Assembly: GCF_916858675.1 (NCBI RefSeq)
Contig: NZ_CAKASM010000009.1
Span: forward strand, 1 to 64,000
DNA from: Sphingomonas sp. Leaf21
GTDB lineage: Bacteria > Pseudomonadota > Alphaproteobacteria > Sphingomonadales > Sphingomonadaceae
Direction of reading: 5' to 3'
Length of the DNA stretch: 64,000 nucleotides
The position numbers and the translations under genes were made by a program. The notes under the pieces are model-generated. The model made no database searches. It had not been told where the DNA came from and saw nothing but the letters and a program-made list of their open reading frames with translations. Each line of letters starts with the position of its first letter. The first letter of the stretch is position 1. Below, one piece after another: positions 8,787 to 17,219 of this stretch.

Positions 8787-9716
8787 ATGTCAAATCCCGG
8801 CTTTCCCACCTTCGACCAGATCAAGATTTTCCTGGCGGTCGTCGACACGGGCAGCTTCGCGGCGGCGGGACGCAGGCTGAACCGGGCGGTGTCTGTCATC
8901 AGCTATGGCATCGCCAATCTGGAGGCGCAGCTTGGCGTTCGGCTGTTCGACCGCGAAGGCACCAAGAAGCCGGTCCTGACGGTCGAAGGCCGCGCCGTCC
9001 TGGCCGAGGCGCGGGCGATCGGCGAGGGCGTGGATGGCCTGCGCGCCAAGGTGAAGGGGCTGCTCGAGGGGCTGGAGGCGGAGGTCAATCTGGCGGTCGA
9101 CGTGATGTTGCCCGCGCCCCGGCTGGGGACGATCCTGCGCGCCTTCCGCACCGAATTTCCGACCGTGTCGTTGCGGTTGCATGTCGAGGCGCTGGGCAGC
9201 GTCACCGCGATGGTGCTGGACCAGACGGCCGCGATCGGCATCTCGGGACCGGTCGCGGCCGGGATCGAAGGGGTGGAGTGCATCGGAGCGGGCGCACTGG
9301 CGATGGTGCCGGTCGCCTCGCCCGATCACCCGCTGGCCCGGATGGAGCGCATCGCGCCCGGCGCGGGGCGCGACCATATCCAACTGGTATTGACCGACCG
9401 CTCGCGCTTTACCGAGGGGCGCGACTATTCGGTGATGAGCCCGCGTACCTGGCGGCTCGCCGATCTGGGGGCCAAGCATTCGCTGCTGCGCGAAGGGATC
9501 GGATGGGGCAACATGCCCCTGTCGCTGATCGAGACCGACCTGGCGACCGGTGCGCTCGTGCGGCTGCACATGCCCGATCATCCCGGCGGCATGTACCGCT
9601 TTGCCGGGGTCTGGCGGCGGGACCTGCCGCCCGGCCCCGCCGCATCGTGGCTGCTCCAGCAATTCGTCGAGGCGGGGGCGGCCGATCGCGACATGCCGGG
9701 ACTGGGCGAGATCTGA
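8787..9716 (+). CDS. LysR-family transcriptional regulator
   Basis: A 309-residue LysR protein. The N-terminal winged helix (FDQIKIFLAVVDTGSFAAAG, then LNRAVSVISYGIANLEAQLG, VRLFDRE) is followed by the periplasmic-binding-like effector domain to the C-terminus. ATG 8787 is chosen because the HTH begins eight residues later, as in the family; the open frame extends upstream to 8685 but that part is not LysR-like. It is divergent from the pirin gene across a 110-bp gap and is probably its regulator. Confidence 0.9.
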   Translation: MSNPGFPTFDQIKIFLAVVDTGSFAAAGRRLNRAVSVISYGIANLEAQLGVRLFDREGTKKPVLTVEGRAVLAEARAIGEGVDGLRAKVKGLLEGLEAEVNLAVDVMLPAPRLGTILRAFRTEFPTVSLRLHVEALGSVTAMVLDQTAAIGISGPVAAGIEGVECIGAGALAMVPVASPDHPLARMERIAPGAGRDHIQLVLTDRSRFTEGRDYSVMSPRTWRLADLGAKHSLLREGIGWGNMPLSLIETDLATGALVRLHMPDHPGGMYRFAGVWRRDLPPGPAASWLLQQFVEAGAADRDMPGLGEI

Positions 9717-9741
9717 GCACCGGGCGGCCGGATACCCTCCC

Positions 9742-10437
9742 CTACGCCTTGACGACTCCGTTCGATGCGGGGTGAAGCGTGCAGGCGATCGTACCACCCA
9801 GCACCAGCGCCCCCGCCAGCGCGAGCGGCGCGGCGAGCCCGACGTGCAGCAGCAATGCCGCCCCCACGCATGCGCCCACGAAGATCGCCGCCACCGCCGC
9901 GATGCGACGTGTCCAGTTGGGGTTGCTTCCCCCTGCAGCGGCGGAATCGGCCGCGAGACCGGTCAGCGTCAGCGTCAGGACGGTCGTGGTCAGATCCGCG
10001 ACCTTCATCTGGCGGATGGTCGCGTTGCGAAACCCCATGGCCAGCCCGGTCAGCGCGATGATCGCGAAGACGGGCGCGGACGCCGGGCTGTCGCGGCCCA
10101 TGCCGATCGCCAGCGCGGCGGCGACCCATAGCAACGCGGTCTCGATCGCCGCTGCGGTCAACAGCCAGCGGCGCTCGGGGCGACCGACATGCGCGCGCGC
10201 CGTCCGCCCGCCGATCAGCGCACCGACCAGAAAGCTCAGCAATGCCGCGACGAAGAGGGGCCAGGCAAAACCCGGCGTTCCCGCCGCCGCGAAGCCCAGA
10301 AAGACGATGTTGCCGGTCATGTTGGCGGTGAACACCTTGCCCAGCCCCAGCACGCTGGCCGCATCGACCAGCCCGGTCGTCACGGAAAGCACCAGCAAAA
10401 GGGGTATGCGCGGGTCGAAACGGGGAGAGTCGGTCAT
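9742..10437 (-). CDS. DUF1275 (YoaK-family) membrane protein
   Basis: A 231-residue integral membrane protein with about six hydrophobic helices. The family signature appears in LVLSVTTGLVDAASVLGLGK and VFTANMTGNIVFLG, and in MGFRNATIRQMKVADLTTTV. The function of the family is unknown. ATG 10437 is preferred over ATG 10446 because AAGGA sits eight bases before it. It begins 11 bp after the stop of the alginate-export-type porin and closes the long minus-strand gene set that starts at 20595. Confidence 0.88.
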   Translation of the reverse strand: MTDSPRFDPRIPLLLVLSVTTGLVDAASVLGLGKVFTANMTGNIVFLGFAAAGTPGFAWPLFVAALLSFLVGALIGGRTARAHVGRPERRWLLTAAAIETALLWVAAALAIGMGRDSPASAPVFAIIALTGLAMGFRNATIRQMKVADLTTTVLTLTLTGLAADSAAAGGSNPNWTRRIAAVAAIFVGACVGAALLLHVGLAAPLALAGALVLGGTIACTLHPASNGVVKA

Positions 10438-10448
10438 GGTCGTCATCC

Positions 10449-11864
10449 TTAGAACCGGAAATTCGCCTCCAGCCCCCACATGCCCGTCGTTCGGGCCGGG
10501 CCGGTCTGGCGAATGAAGCCGCCCGGCACAAAGGCCGAGAGTGAGGTAGAGAGTTCGAGTTCGGGCGTCGCCTGCCACGCCAGCGCGACCTCCGCCTGCT
10601 TGCCGATGAACCTCGCGGTCGCGGTGCCGGGCGCGCGGATCAGGTTGCCGGGAATGTCATAGACGCCGTCACCCGGCGACTGCCGCCAATAGGCCATGGC
10701 GGCGACGCTCGCCGACACGCCGTGCCCCAGCACGAAGCTGGCGCGCGGATTGACGTTGATGATGTTGCTCGGCCCGATCGGCGACAGCTCACCGAAATAT
10801 TTGCCCTTGGGGAACAGGGCGTTGAAGGTGCCCAGCCGCCTGTCTCCGGCATGGCCGTCGCCGCTGGCCATGTTGAACCGCAGGACAAGGTCGGGTGACA
10901 GGGGTGCGGCGGGAAAGCGGTGGCCCAGCTCGGTCGCCACGGTCCAGGCAAGAATGGATCGATCGGCGAACCGCCCGAACTGCATCACCCCCTCGACATT
11001 CCAGTGCCAGGGTCCGGCCGCGCCATAATGGCGAGCGCCAAGGCTGTGGCGCCGTTCCACCCCGGTGATGCCGCCGAACGAGGCGAGGCGATTGCGATAG
11101 CCGAGATAATAGAGGTCCAGCCCGCCCTGCCCCCACGGCATGGTAGCATAAGCGCCCCAGAGCGACTTCGCCGTCGAGCTACGGTCGTCGAAGCTGTGCG
11201 GCTCCGGCTGGACCGGCCGCACCGCCAGCAGGTCGATCCGAGCGCCCGGAAGCGACACGATCGCCCGGCCACCATCGAACGCGAGCGGGACATTGGGGCC
11301 ATAGCGCGTGCCGATCAGCCGCTCGCTTCCGAAGGACAGCATCTGTCGCCCGGCACGCAAGGTCACGCCCACCGCGTCGCTCGCGCCGGTTTCGGCGGGG
11401 CCCAGTCGGACGTCGGCGAAGCCCTGCAACAGGTCGACGCGAGTCTGGTCGATCGGCCCGGCGGCGGGCGCGACGCCGATCGCATAGGCCATGATCGGCT
11501 GGACGAAGCCGCGCACCCGCCCCGCATGAAGATCGGCATAGGGCAATGCGCGCAGCCAGACATAGACATCATCGGGCGCGGCCGCGCCGCCCCACAGATT
11601 GTCGCGATACGCCTCGCGCCGCGCCCGCAGCTCCAGCCCGGTCGTCAGATAGGCTCCGTCGTCACCGAGGGGGATGTATTTGAAGGGCTCGGTCCAGCGG
11701 TCGTCGCGGGCATCGGGATCGGCCAGCCGGTCCCAATGCTCGTCATAGCGCACGATGGTCAGCGTCGGGGCCTGCCACGCCTCGGTGCCGCTTTGCCCCG
11801 CGGCTCCGGCATCGACCTGCACCGCCGAAGCCGCAACCGCAACCAGAAGGGCGACCTCAAGCAC
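10449..11864 (-). CDS. Alginate-export-family outer-membrane porin
   Basis: A 471-residue outer-membrane beta-barrel with a signal peptide and GTG start. The mature part opens with the typical RYDEHWDRLADPDARDDRW and FKYIPLGDDGAYLTTGLELR found in AlgE-like 'alginate export' domain proteins, and ends in the aromatic residue of a barrel (LEANFRF). Despite the domain name, no alginate genes are nearby. It overlaps the DoxX gene stop by eight bases and is followed closely by the DUF1275 gene. It is probably the outer-membrane channel of the metabolic set encoded upstream. Confidence 0.8.
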   Translation of the reverse strand: MLEVALLVAVAASAVQVDAGAAGQSGTEAWQAPTLTIVRYDEHWDRLADPDARDDRWTEPFKYIPLGDDGAYLTTGLELRARREAYRDNLWGGAAAPDDVYVWLRALPYADLHAGRVRGFVQPIMAYAIGVAPAAGPIDQTRVDLLQGFADVRLGPAETGASDAVGVTLRAGRQMLSFGSERLIGTRYGPNVPLAFDGGRAIVSLPGARIDLLAVRPVQPEPHSFDDRSSTAKSLWGAYATMPWGQGGLDLYYLGYRNRLASFGGITGVERRHSLGARHYGAAGPWHWNVEGVMQFGRFADRSILAWTVATELGHRFPAAPLSPDLVLRFNMASGDGHAGDRRLGTFNALFPKGKYFGELSPIGPSNIINVNPRASFVLGHGVSASVAAMAYWRQSPGDGVYDIPGNLIRAPGTATARFIGKQAEVALAWQATPELELSTSLSAFVPGGFIRQTGPARTTGMWGLEANFRF

Positions 11865-12279
11865 GGTCTCGCCCGGCGATCATCGCGATCAGCACGAAGC
11901 CGCCGATCAGCCCGATATGCTCGAAAAAGCCGTTGGTCGCGGCGAAACGCCCGGGCCCGGGGGGCATCGTCCAGAAGGCGTTGGCGGTCAGTGCGGCGAG
12001 CGCGGTGAACACCCCCAGCATTCCCGCCCCCAGCCAGACGAAACGCCCCGTCAGGATCAGCAACGGCCCGACCAGCTCGACCGCGATGGTCAGAGCGGCC
12101 CAGATCGCGGGCGGCGTCATGCCGAAATGCGCCTGCTCCGCCACCGCCCCCGGCCAGTCGGTCAGCTTGACGATGCCGCCCAGGAGATAGGCGCCGCAGA
12201 GCGCAAGCCGCGCGACGAACCACGCCAGGCGGCTCTGCACGATCACGTCGACGAAGTGAGGGGTGGTGGATGCGCGCAT
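11857..12279 (-). CDS. DoxX-family membrane protein
   Basis: A 140-residue protein with four hydrophobic helices and the DoxX-type start (RLALCGAYLLGGIVKLTDWP, AHFGMTPP). DoxX proteins are small membrane subunits linked to quinone-dependent or redox reactions; the exact role here is unknown. The ATG lies one base after the stop of the glyoxalase-like gene, and the end overlaps the porin start, so it is firmly inside the operon. Confidence 0.85.
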   Translation of the reverse strand: MRASTTPHFVDVIVQSRLAWFVARLALCGAYLLGGIVKLTDWPGAVAEQAHFGMTPPAIWAALTIAVELVGPLLILTGRFVWLGAGMLGVFTALAALTANAFWTMPPGPGRFAATNGFFEHIGLIGGFVLIAMIAGRDRA

Positions 12280-12280
12280 G

Positions 12281-13162
12281 TCAGCGGATCACGGGCGCGT
12301 GTATTTCGGCGATATACCCGCCGGGAAAACGGACCATCACCGACTGGCGATCGCCCGCGACATGCGGAGGGACCAACGTCTCGACCCCCGCCGCGCTCGC
12401 CCTGGCCAGCGTCGCCTGCAGGTCGGTGACCTTATACCCCGTCACGTCACGGCCATAGGGCCAGGGCAGTTGGCCGTCCGACACGATCACCATCATGTCG
12501 CCATAGCCCGAGGTCAGGCGCACCCGGCGATAGGTCTTGCCCGGCTGACCGATGTCTGCGCCGTCCGCCGCCGCATCGTCCGAAAGCACCCGCGCATGAG
12601 CATAGCCACCCCAGCTCTTCAGGAACGCGCCGGCCGCATCGGCGGTCAGATAGACGCGGTTCTCCGGCACGGTCGCCAGCGGCGCGTAGTTCGGCTTGGT
12701 GGTATGCCAATAGAGCTGCATGTTGATGCCGCCCGGCCATTGCACCACCACGTCGCGCCCGATCGGGTCGGGGAAGGTCGTGGTGACCCGCACCGCGCCA
12801 TGCTTCACCGCCGCCGCGACCGCCTTGTCCATGTCGGTGACGAGATACCCCGTCCGTTCCTGCCCGAAAGGATAGGGAATGGGCGTCAGGAAACCGAAGG
12901 CGGAAACGCTGCCTGCGGGCGTCAGCGCCAGTTGCGACTTGGTCTTGCTGGGGGTCGGCGTGACCTGAAACGCGCCCTGCTTGCTCAGGCTGCCGCCGAA
13001 CGTGGCGACGAAGCTGCGCATGAAGGCGTCATACTGGTCCTGCGGAACATAGACATGCGTCGTGTCATATTGCGGGCCGACCGCGAAATCGGGGGTTTTC
13101 TGGGCCGTGACGGGCGCCGTGCCGAACAGGACGACGGCCGCCAGGAACATGGTCTTCTTCAT
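12281..13162 (-). CDS. Secreted glyoxalase/VOC-like protein
   Basis: A 293-residue protein with a signal peptide (MKKTMFLAAVVLFGTAPVTA) and two vicinal-oxygen-chelate-like halves. Each half ends in a similar strand: VVVQWPGGINMQLYWHT and SVMVRFPGGYIAEIHAP. The substrate is unknown. AAGGAGA lies in front of the ATG. It is 26 bp downstream of the amidohydrolase gene and one base upstream of DoxX. A periplasmic VOC protein beside an amidohydrolase and an outer-membrane porin suggests handling of an imported small molecule. Confidence 0.75.
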   Translation of the reverse strand: MKKTMFLAAVVLFGTAPVTAQKTPDFAVGPQYDTTHVYVPQDQYDAFMRSFVATFGGSLSKQGAFQVTPTPSKTKSQLALTPAGSVSAFGFLTPIPYPFGQERTGYLVTDMDKAVAAAVKHGAVRVTTTFPDPIGRDVVVQWPGGINMQLYWHTTKPNYAPLATVPENRVYLTADAAGAFLKSWGGYAHARVLSDDAAADGADIGQPGKTYRRVRLTSGYGDMMVIVSDGQLPWPYGRDVTGYKVTDLQATLARASAAGVETLVPPHVAGDRQSVMVRFPGGYIAEIHAPVIR

Positions 13163-13188
13163 GGCAATTCTCCTTTGGTCGGGATGGA

Positions 13189-15117
13189 TCAGACGGCCCA
13201 GCAGCCGCAGCCGAACGAGCCCCAGAAGCTCTGCACATCGGCGGCGGGGACATCGGCGCCGAGTGCGGCGGCATGGTCATGGCCATGCACCGCGCAACCG
13301 CTCGCGCAGCCACAGGCGCTCGCCAGCGTCGCGGCGCGCTCCGGCGAGCGGTGATAGCCGCCAAAGGTCGCGACCGGGGACCAGTCGGGCATCGGACGGG
13401 GCAGCGACGGCGCAAGCGGGGCGTAATCCCCCTCCCCCGACACGACCCTGCCGCCCAGGATGGTCAAGACCGAGCGGAGGTGCGGGATCTCGCTTTCCGC
13501 CACGGCGAAATAGTCGTTCGACAGGACCGCCAGATCGGCGAGTTGCCCGACCTTGATCTGCCCCTTCTTGCCCACCTCGTTCGAGAACCAGGTGTTCTCA
13601 TGCGTCCACATGCGAAGCGCCTTTTCGCGGCTGACGCGATTGGCACCGGGATAGAGCGACAGCCCGCCGACCGTCCGGCCGGTCACCAGCCAGTTGAGCG
13701 ACACCCACGGGTTGTAGCTGGCGACGCGCGTCGCATCGGTGCCAGCACCGACGGGAATGCCCGCCGCGATCATCCTGCCGATCGGCGGCGTCCGCTCGGC
13801 GGCCTTCTGGCCATAGCGTTCGACGAAATATTCGCCCTGATAGGCCATGCGGTGCTGCACCGCGATGCCGCCGCCCAGCGCCGCGATCCGATCGATATTC
13901 CGGTCGCTGATCGTCTCGGCATGGTCGAAGAACCAGTTGATGCCGGTCAGCGGAATGTCGCGGTGAACCTTCTCATAGACGTCGAGCGCGCGACCGATCG
14001 TCTGGTCATAGGTGGCATGAAGCCGCCACGGCCAGCGATGCTCGGCGAGTAGCCGGATGACCGGCTCCAGATCGCCCTCCATGCCGGGCGGCAAATCGGG
14101 GCGCTCGACGCGGAAATCCTCGAAGTCCGCCGCCGAATAGACCAGCATCTCGCCCGCGCCGTTATGGCGATAGGTGTCGTCGCCCTGTCCCGGCGACACC
14201 TGCTTCACCCAGCCGGAGAAATCGGCCAGCTCTTCCTTGGGTTTCTGGGTGAACAGATTGTAGCTGATGCGGACGGTCAGCTGGTCGTCGGCGTGCAGCT
14301 TCTCGATGATCTCGTAATCGTCGGGGTAGTTCTGGAAGCCACCGCCCGCGTCGATCACGCCGGTGACGCCAAGCCCGTTCATCTCGCGCATGAAATGGCG
14401 GGTCGAATTGAGCTGATATTCCGGCGGCAGCTTGGGGCCCTTGGCGAGCGTCGAATAGAGGATCGTCGCATTGGGCCTGGCAAGCAGCAGCCCGGTCGGA
14501 TTGCCCGCCGCATCGCGCACGATCTCGCCGCCCGGCGGGTTTGGCGTGTCCTTTGTATAGCCGACGACCCGCAAGGCCGCGGCGTTGAGCAGGGCACGGT
14601 CGTACAGGTGCAGGATGAAGACCGGCGTGTCGGGCGCGACGGCGTTCAGCTCGGCGATGGTCGGCAGGCGCTTTTCGGCGAACTGATGCTCGGTGAAGCC
14701 GCCGACGACGCGCACCCATTGCGGCGCGGGCGTATTGTCGACCTGGCGCTTCAGCATCGCCATCGCATCGGCCAGCGTCGGCACGCCGTCCCAGCGCAAT
14801 TCCATGTTATAGTTCAGCCCGCCCCGGATGATGTGCATGTGGCTGTCGATCAGGCCGGGAATGATCCGGCGCCTGCCCGCATCGATCACCTGCGCGCGGG
14901 GCGCGGCGGCGCGAACCTCCTGCTCGGTGCCGACGCACAGGAATTTGCCGTCGCGGATCGCGATCGCCTGCGCCTCCGGATTTTCACGGTCGAGGGTCGT
15001 GACCTTGGCATTGACGAGGATCAGATCGGTCATGGCGGCATTCCTTCGGGCGGCGAGCAACGGGGACGCGGCGGTGGCGGCGAGCCCGGCGAGCGTCTGG
15101 CGACGGGTGGGCATCAT
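13189..15117 (-). CDS. Amidohydrolase (YtcJ-like) with Cys/His-rich C-terminal tail
   Basis: A 642-residue metal-dependent hydrolase of the YtcJ/Amidohydro_3 group. Signs are IIPGLIDSHMHIIRGG (metal-binding HxH), LHATYDQTI, NWFFDHAETI, VGAGTDATRV and LADLAVLSNDYF. An N-terminal twin-arginine-like segment (MMPTRRQTLAGLAATAASPL) suggests Tat export. The last 45 residues are unusual: CGCASGC, then HGHDH, then CGC near the end, five Cys and three His that could bind a metal or cofactor. The start overlaps the XapX gene stop by four bases. The substrate is unknown; amide, carbamate or formyl ester hydrolysis are possible. Confidence 0.87.
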   Translation of the reverse strand: MMPTRRQTLAGLAATAASPLLAARRNAAMTDLILVNAKVTTLDRENPEAQAIAIRDGKFLCVGTEQEVRAAAPRAQVIDAGRRRIIPGLIDSHMHIIRGGLNYNMELRWDGVPTLADAMAMLKRQVDNTPAPQWVRVVGGFTEHQFAEKRLPTIAELNAVAPDTPVFILHLYDRALLNAAALRVVGYTKDTPNPPGGEIVRDAAGNPTGLLLARPNATILYSTLAKGPKLPPEYQLNSTRHFMREMNGLGVTGVIDAGGGFQNYPDDYEIIEKLHADDQLTVRISYNLFTQKPKEELADFSGWVKQVSPGQGDDTYRHNGAGEMLVYSAADFEDFRVERPDLPPGMEGDLEPVIRLLAEHRWPWRLHATYDQTIGRALDVYEKVHRDIPLTGINWFFDHAETISDRNIDRIAALGGGIAVQHRMAYQGEYFVERYGQKAAERTPPIGRMIAAGIPVGAGTDATRVASYNPWVSLNWLVTGRTVGGLSLYPGANRVSREKALRMWTHENTWFSNEVGKKGQIKVGQLADLAVLSNDYFAVAESEIPHLRSVLTILGGRVVSGEGDYAPLAPSLPRPMPDWSPVATFGGYHRSPERAATLASACGCASGCAVHGHDHAAALGADVPAADVQSFWGSFGCGCWAV

Positions 15118-15323
15118 GGTTTGCGGTCCGGGGCCGGAGCGGTGACCGTGCTGGCCGGGGCGCCGATCCAGTGCCGCGCCACCGGCACCGCCTGTTCGCC
15201 CAGCAGGATGCCGAACAATCCGACCAGCGCGATCACCGGCGGCGCGGGCGATTTGACGCCGAGGAGGCTGTAGACGATGCCGACCAGCAGACCGGCACCC
15301 AGCGAGAGAAGATAGGGTTTCAT
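15114..15323 (-). CDS. XapX domain (DUF1427) small membrane protein
   Basis: A 69-residue protein with two hydrophobic helices separated by a Pro-rich turn: LSLGAGLLVGIVYSLLGVKS, then PAPPVIALVGLFGILLGEQA. This is the complete XapX (DUF1427) domain. Its function is unknown, but the gene is regularly found next to amidohydrolase and isochorismatase-like genes in proteobacteria. Here it overlaps the amidohydrolase start (ATGA). Confidence 0.85.
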   Translation of the reverse strand: MKPYLLSLGAGLLVGIVYSLLGVKSPAPPVIALVGLFGILLGEQAVPVARHWIGAPASTVTAPAPDRKP

Positions 15324-15345
15324 CGTACAGCCTCCCGACGGTCGA

Positions 15346-16182
15346 TCAGCCGCGCACGAAGGCGAGCAGATCGGGGTTGATGACGTCGGCGTTGACGGTC
15401 AGCATCCCGTGGCTGAAACCCGGATAGATTTTCAGCGTCGGGTTCGGCAGCAGTCGGGCCTGAAGCTCGGCGCCCTGATGATAGGGAACGACCTGATCGT
15501 CATCGCCCGCCAGGACGAGTGTCGGGACGGTCATCGCCTTCAGATCGTCGGTCTGATCGGTTTCCGAAAAGGCCTTGATGCCCGCATAATGCGCCTGCGC
15601 GCTGCCCATCATGCCCTGGCGCCACCAATTGGCGATCACGCCCGGCTGTGGCGTCACGCCTTCACGGTTGAAGCCGTAGAACGGCCCGGCGGCGACATCC
15701 TGGAAAAATTGCGCACGATTGGCGGCGGTGCCGTCGCGGAACCCGTCGAAGACGCTGATCGGCAGGCCGTTCGGATAGGCGTCGGTCTTCGCCATGATCG
15801 GCGGGACCGCGCTGACCAGCACCGCCTTGGCGACGCGCCCCTGCGGGATGCCATATTGCGCGACGTAGCGGGCGACTTCGCCCCCGCCGGTCGAATGGCC
15901 GATATGGACCGCGTTGGTCAGGTCGAGGTGGCGGGCGACCGCATCGGCATCGCTGGCATAGTGGTCCATGTCATGGCCGGTGCCGATCTGGCTGGAGCGG
16001 CCATGGCCGCGCCGGTCGTGCGCGACGACACGGAAGCCTTCGTTCAGGAAGAACAGCATCTGACTATCCCAGTCGTCCGACGACAACGGCCAGCCATGAT
16101 GGAAGACGATCGGCTGCGCGTCCTTGGGGCCCCAATCCTTGAAGAAGATTTCGGCGCCGTCCTGCGTGGTCACATAAGTCAT
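15346..16182 (-). CDS. Alpha/beta hydrolase (non-haem chloroperoxidase-like)
   Basis: A 278-residue alpha/beta hydrolase of the cofactor-free haloperoxidase/esterase group. The nucleophile elbow is GHSTGGG with Ser97, the oxyanion region is FHHGWPLSSDDWD, the acid lies in LAGDDDQVVP and the histidine in PGFSHGM. The perhydrolase/esterase activity of this group is established, but the natural substrate is not. GGAA precedes the ATG. It sits 22 bp before the XapX gene and 36 bp after the YcaC-type gene in the same operon. Confidence 0.9.
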   Translation of the reverse strand: MTYVTTQDGAEIFFKDWGPKDAQPIVFHHGWPLSSDDWDSQMLFFLNEGFRVVAHDRRGHGRSSQIGTGHDMDHYASDADAVARHLDLTNAVHIGHSTGGGEVARYVAQYGIPQGRVAKAVLVSAVPPIMAKTDAYPNGLPISVFDGFRDGTAANRAQFFQDVAAGPFYGFNREGVTPQPGVIANWWRQGMMGSAQAHYAGIKAFSETDQTDDLKAMTVPTLVLAGDDDQVVPYHQGAELQARLLPNPTLKIYPGFSHGMLTVNADVINPDLLAFVRG

Positions 16183-16218
16183 GGGTCGTTCCTTTCGATT
16201 ATGAAGCGGGTGAAGGGA

Positions 16219-16878
16219 TCAGGCGTGGCCGCCCTCGGAAGCGCCGAACATGGTCTTGGCGTAGGTGACGCCCAGGCCGTAGGCGCCGCCCCATTTCCGG
16301 GCGATGTCGGTGGTCGAGGCGTAGGTTTCGGTGCGCGCCCAGTCGCGTTGCAGTTCGAGCAGATATTGCAGCGCCGTCATCGGCTTGGCGCCGAGCTGGA
16401 TCATCCGCTGCACCGCGCGGTCGTGCGCCTCGACGGAGATGTCGCCACAGGCATCGGCGATGAAATAGACGTCGAAACCCTGGTCGATCGCCGATGCGAC
16501 GGGGCCGACGATGCACACGCTGGTCCACAGGCCCGCGAACACGATCCGGTCCTTGCCGATCCGGTTCACTTCCTCGATCACGGCGGCGTCTTCCCACGTG
16601 TTCATGCTGGTGCGGTCGAGCATCGGCTGACCATCGAACGCCTCGACGATCTCGTCGAACATCGGGCCGGAGAAGCTCTTCTCGGCGACCGTGGTCAGGA
16701 TGGTCGGCACGCCGAACGACTTGGCGGCACGGCTGACCAGCGCGGCGTTGTTGCGCAGCAGCTCGGCGCCGATAGACTTGGTCGCGAAGGCCATTTGCGA
16801 CTGGAAATCGATCAGGATCAGGCTGTGGTCCGTCGGCGACAGCAGCGAGGAACCGGGGGTCGGGGTGGCTTTGGGCAT
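16219..16878 (-). CDS. YcaC-type isochorismatase-family hydrolase
   Basis: A 219-residue cysteine hydrolase. The catalytic triad is visible as Asp24 (LILIDFQSQM), Lys67 (VAEKSFSG) and Cys122 (GLWTSVCIVGP). The substrate of YcaC-type enzymes is unknown; relatives hydrolyse amides or isochorismate. ATG 16878 is preceded by AAGGAAG; the frame stays open upstream but that part is not conserved in type. It is the first gene of the tight run 16878-10449. Confidence 0.9.
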   Translation of the reverse strand: MPKATPTPGSSLLSPTDHSLILIDFQSQMAFATKSIGAELLRNNAALVSRAAKSFGVPTILTTVAEKSFSGPMFDEIVEAFDGQPMLDRTSMNTWEDAAVIEEVNRIGKDRIVFAGLWTSVCIVGPVASAIDQGFDVYFIADACGDISVEAHDRAVQRMIQLGAKPMTALQYLLELQRDWARTETYASTTDIARKWGGAYGLGVTYAKTMFGASEGGHA

Positions 16879-17009
16879 CGTGTCTTCCTTCCTGTTTTTC
16901 GAGCGACTTGGCTGGTGTTGAGGGGAGATTATGCAAGACCGTCTTGGCGGAATATCCCGATAGTTTCGGCCTTCTCGTTCAAGAAAATGGAAAAGCCGTG
17001 GTGCGCGAT

Positions 17010-17219
17010 CTATCGTCGGGCGGGCGCCGCCATCACGGCGCGCAGCACGATGGCGAGGCCGATCAGATAGAGGAACAGCAGCATCGCCAGCGTGCCGTCC
17101 GGGCCCATGGCAAGACATGCGAGCCCCACCAGCAATAGTCCGCCGCCCCCGATCAAAATCCGGGGAAACAGCGCATTGGGGTCGGTGGACGACGGCGACA
17201 GGTCGTGCGGCATCAGCAT
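17010..17219 (-). CDS. Small two-helix membrane protein
   Basis: A 69-residue protein of unknown function with two adjacent hydrophobic segments: RILIGGGGLLLVGLACLAMG and LAMLLFLYLIGLAIVLRAVM. GAGGAG lies eight bases before ATG 17219, and the gene overlaps the end of the upstream hydrolase by seven bases, so it is translated with it. No family is recognised. Confidence 0.6.
   Translation of the reverse strand: MLMPHDLSPSSTDPNALFPRILIGGGGLLLVGLACLAMGPDGTLAMLLFLYLIGLAIVLRAVMAAPARR

Noticed and set aside
10449..11864. Alginate biosynthesis role for the AlgE-like porin
   Set aside because: None of the alginate polymerisation or modification genes are nearby; the domain name is historical and the operon context is catabolic.
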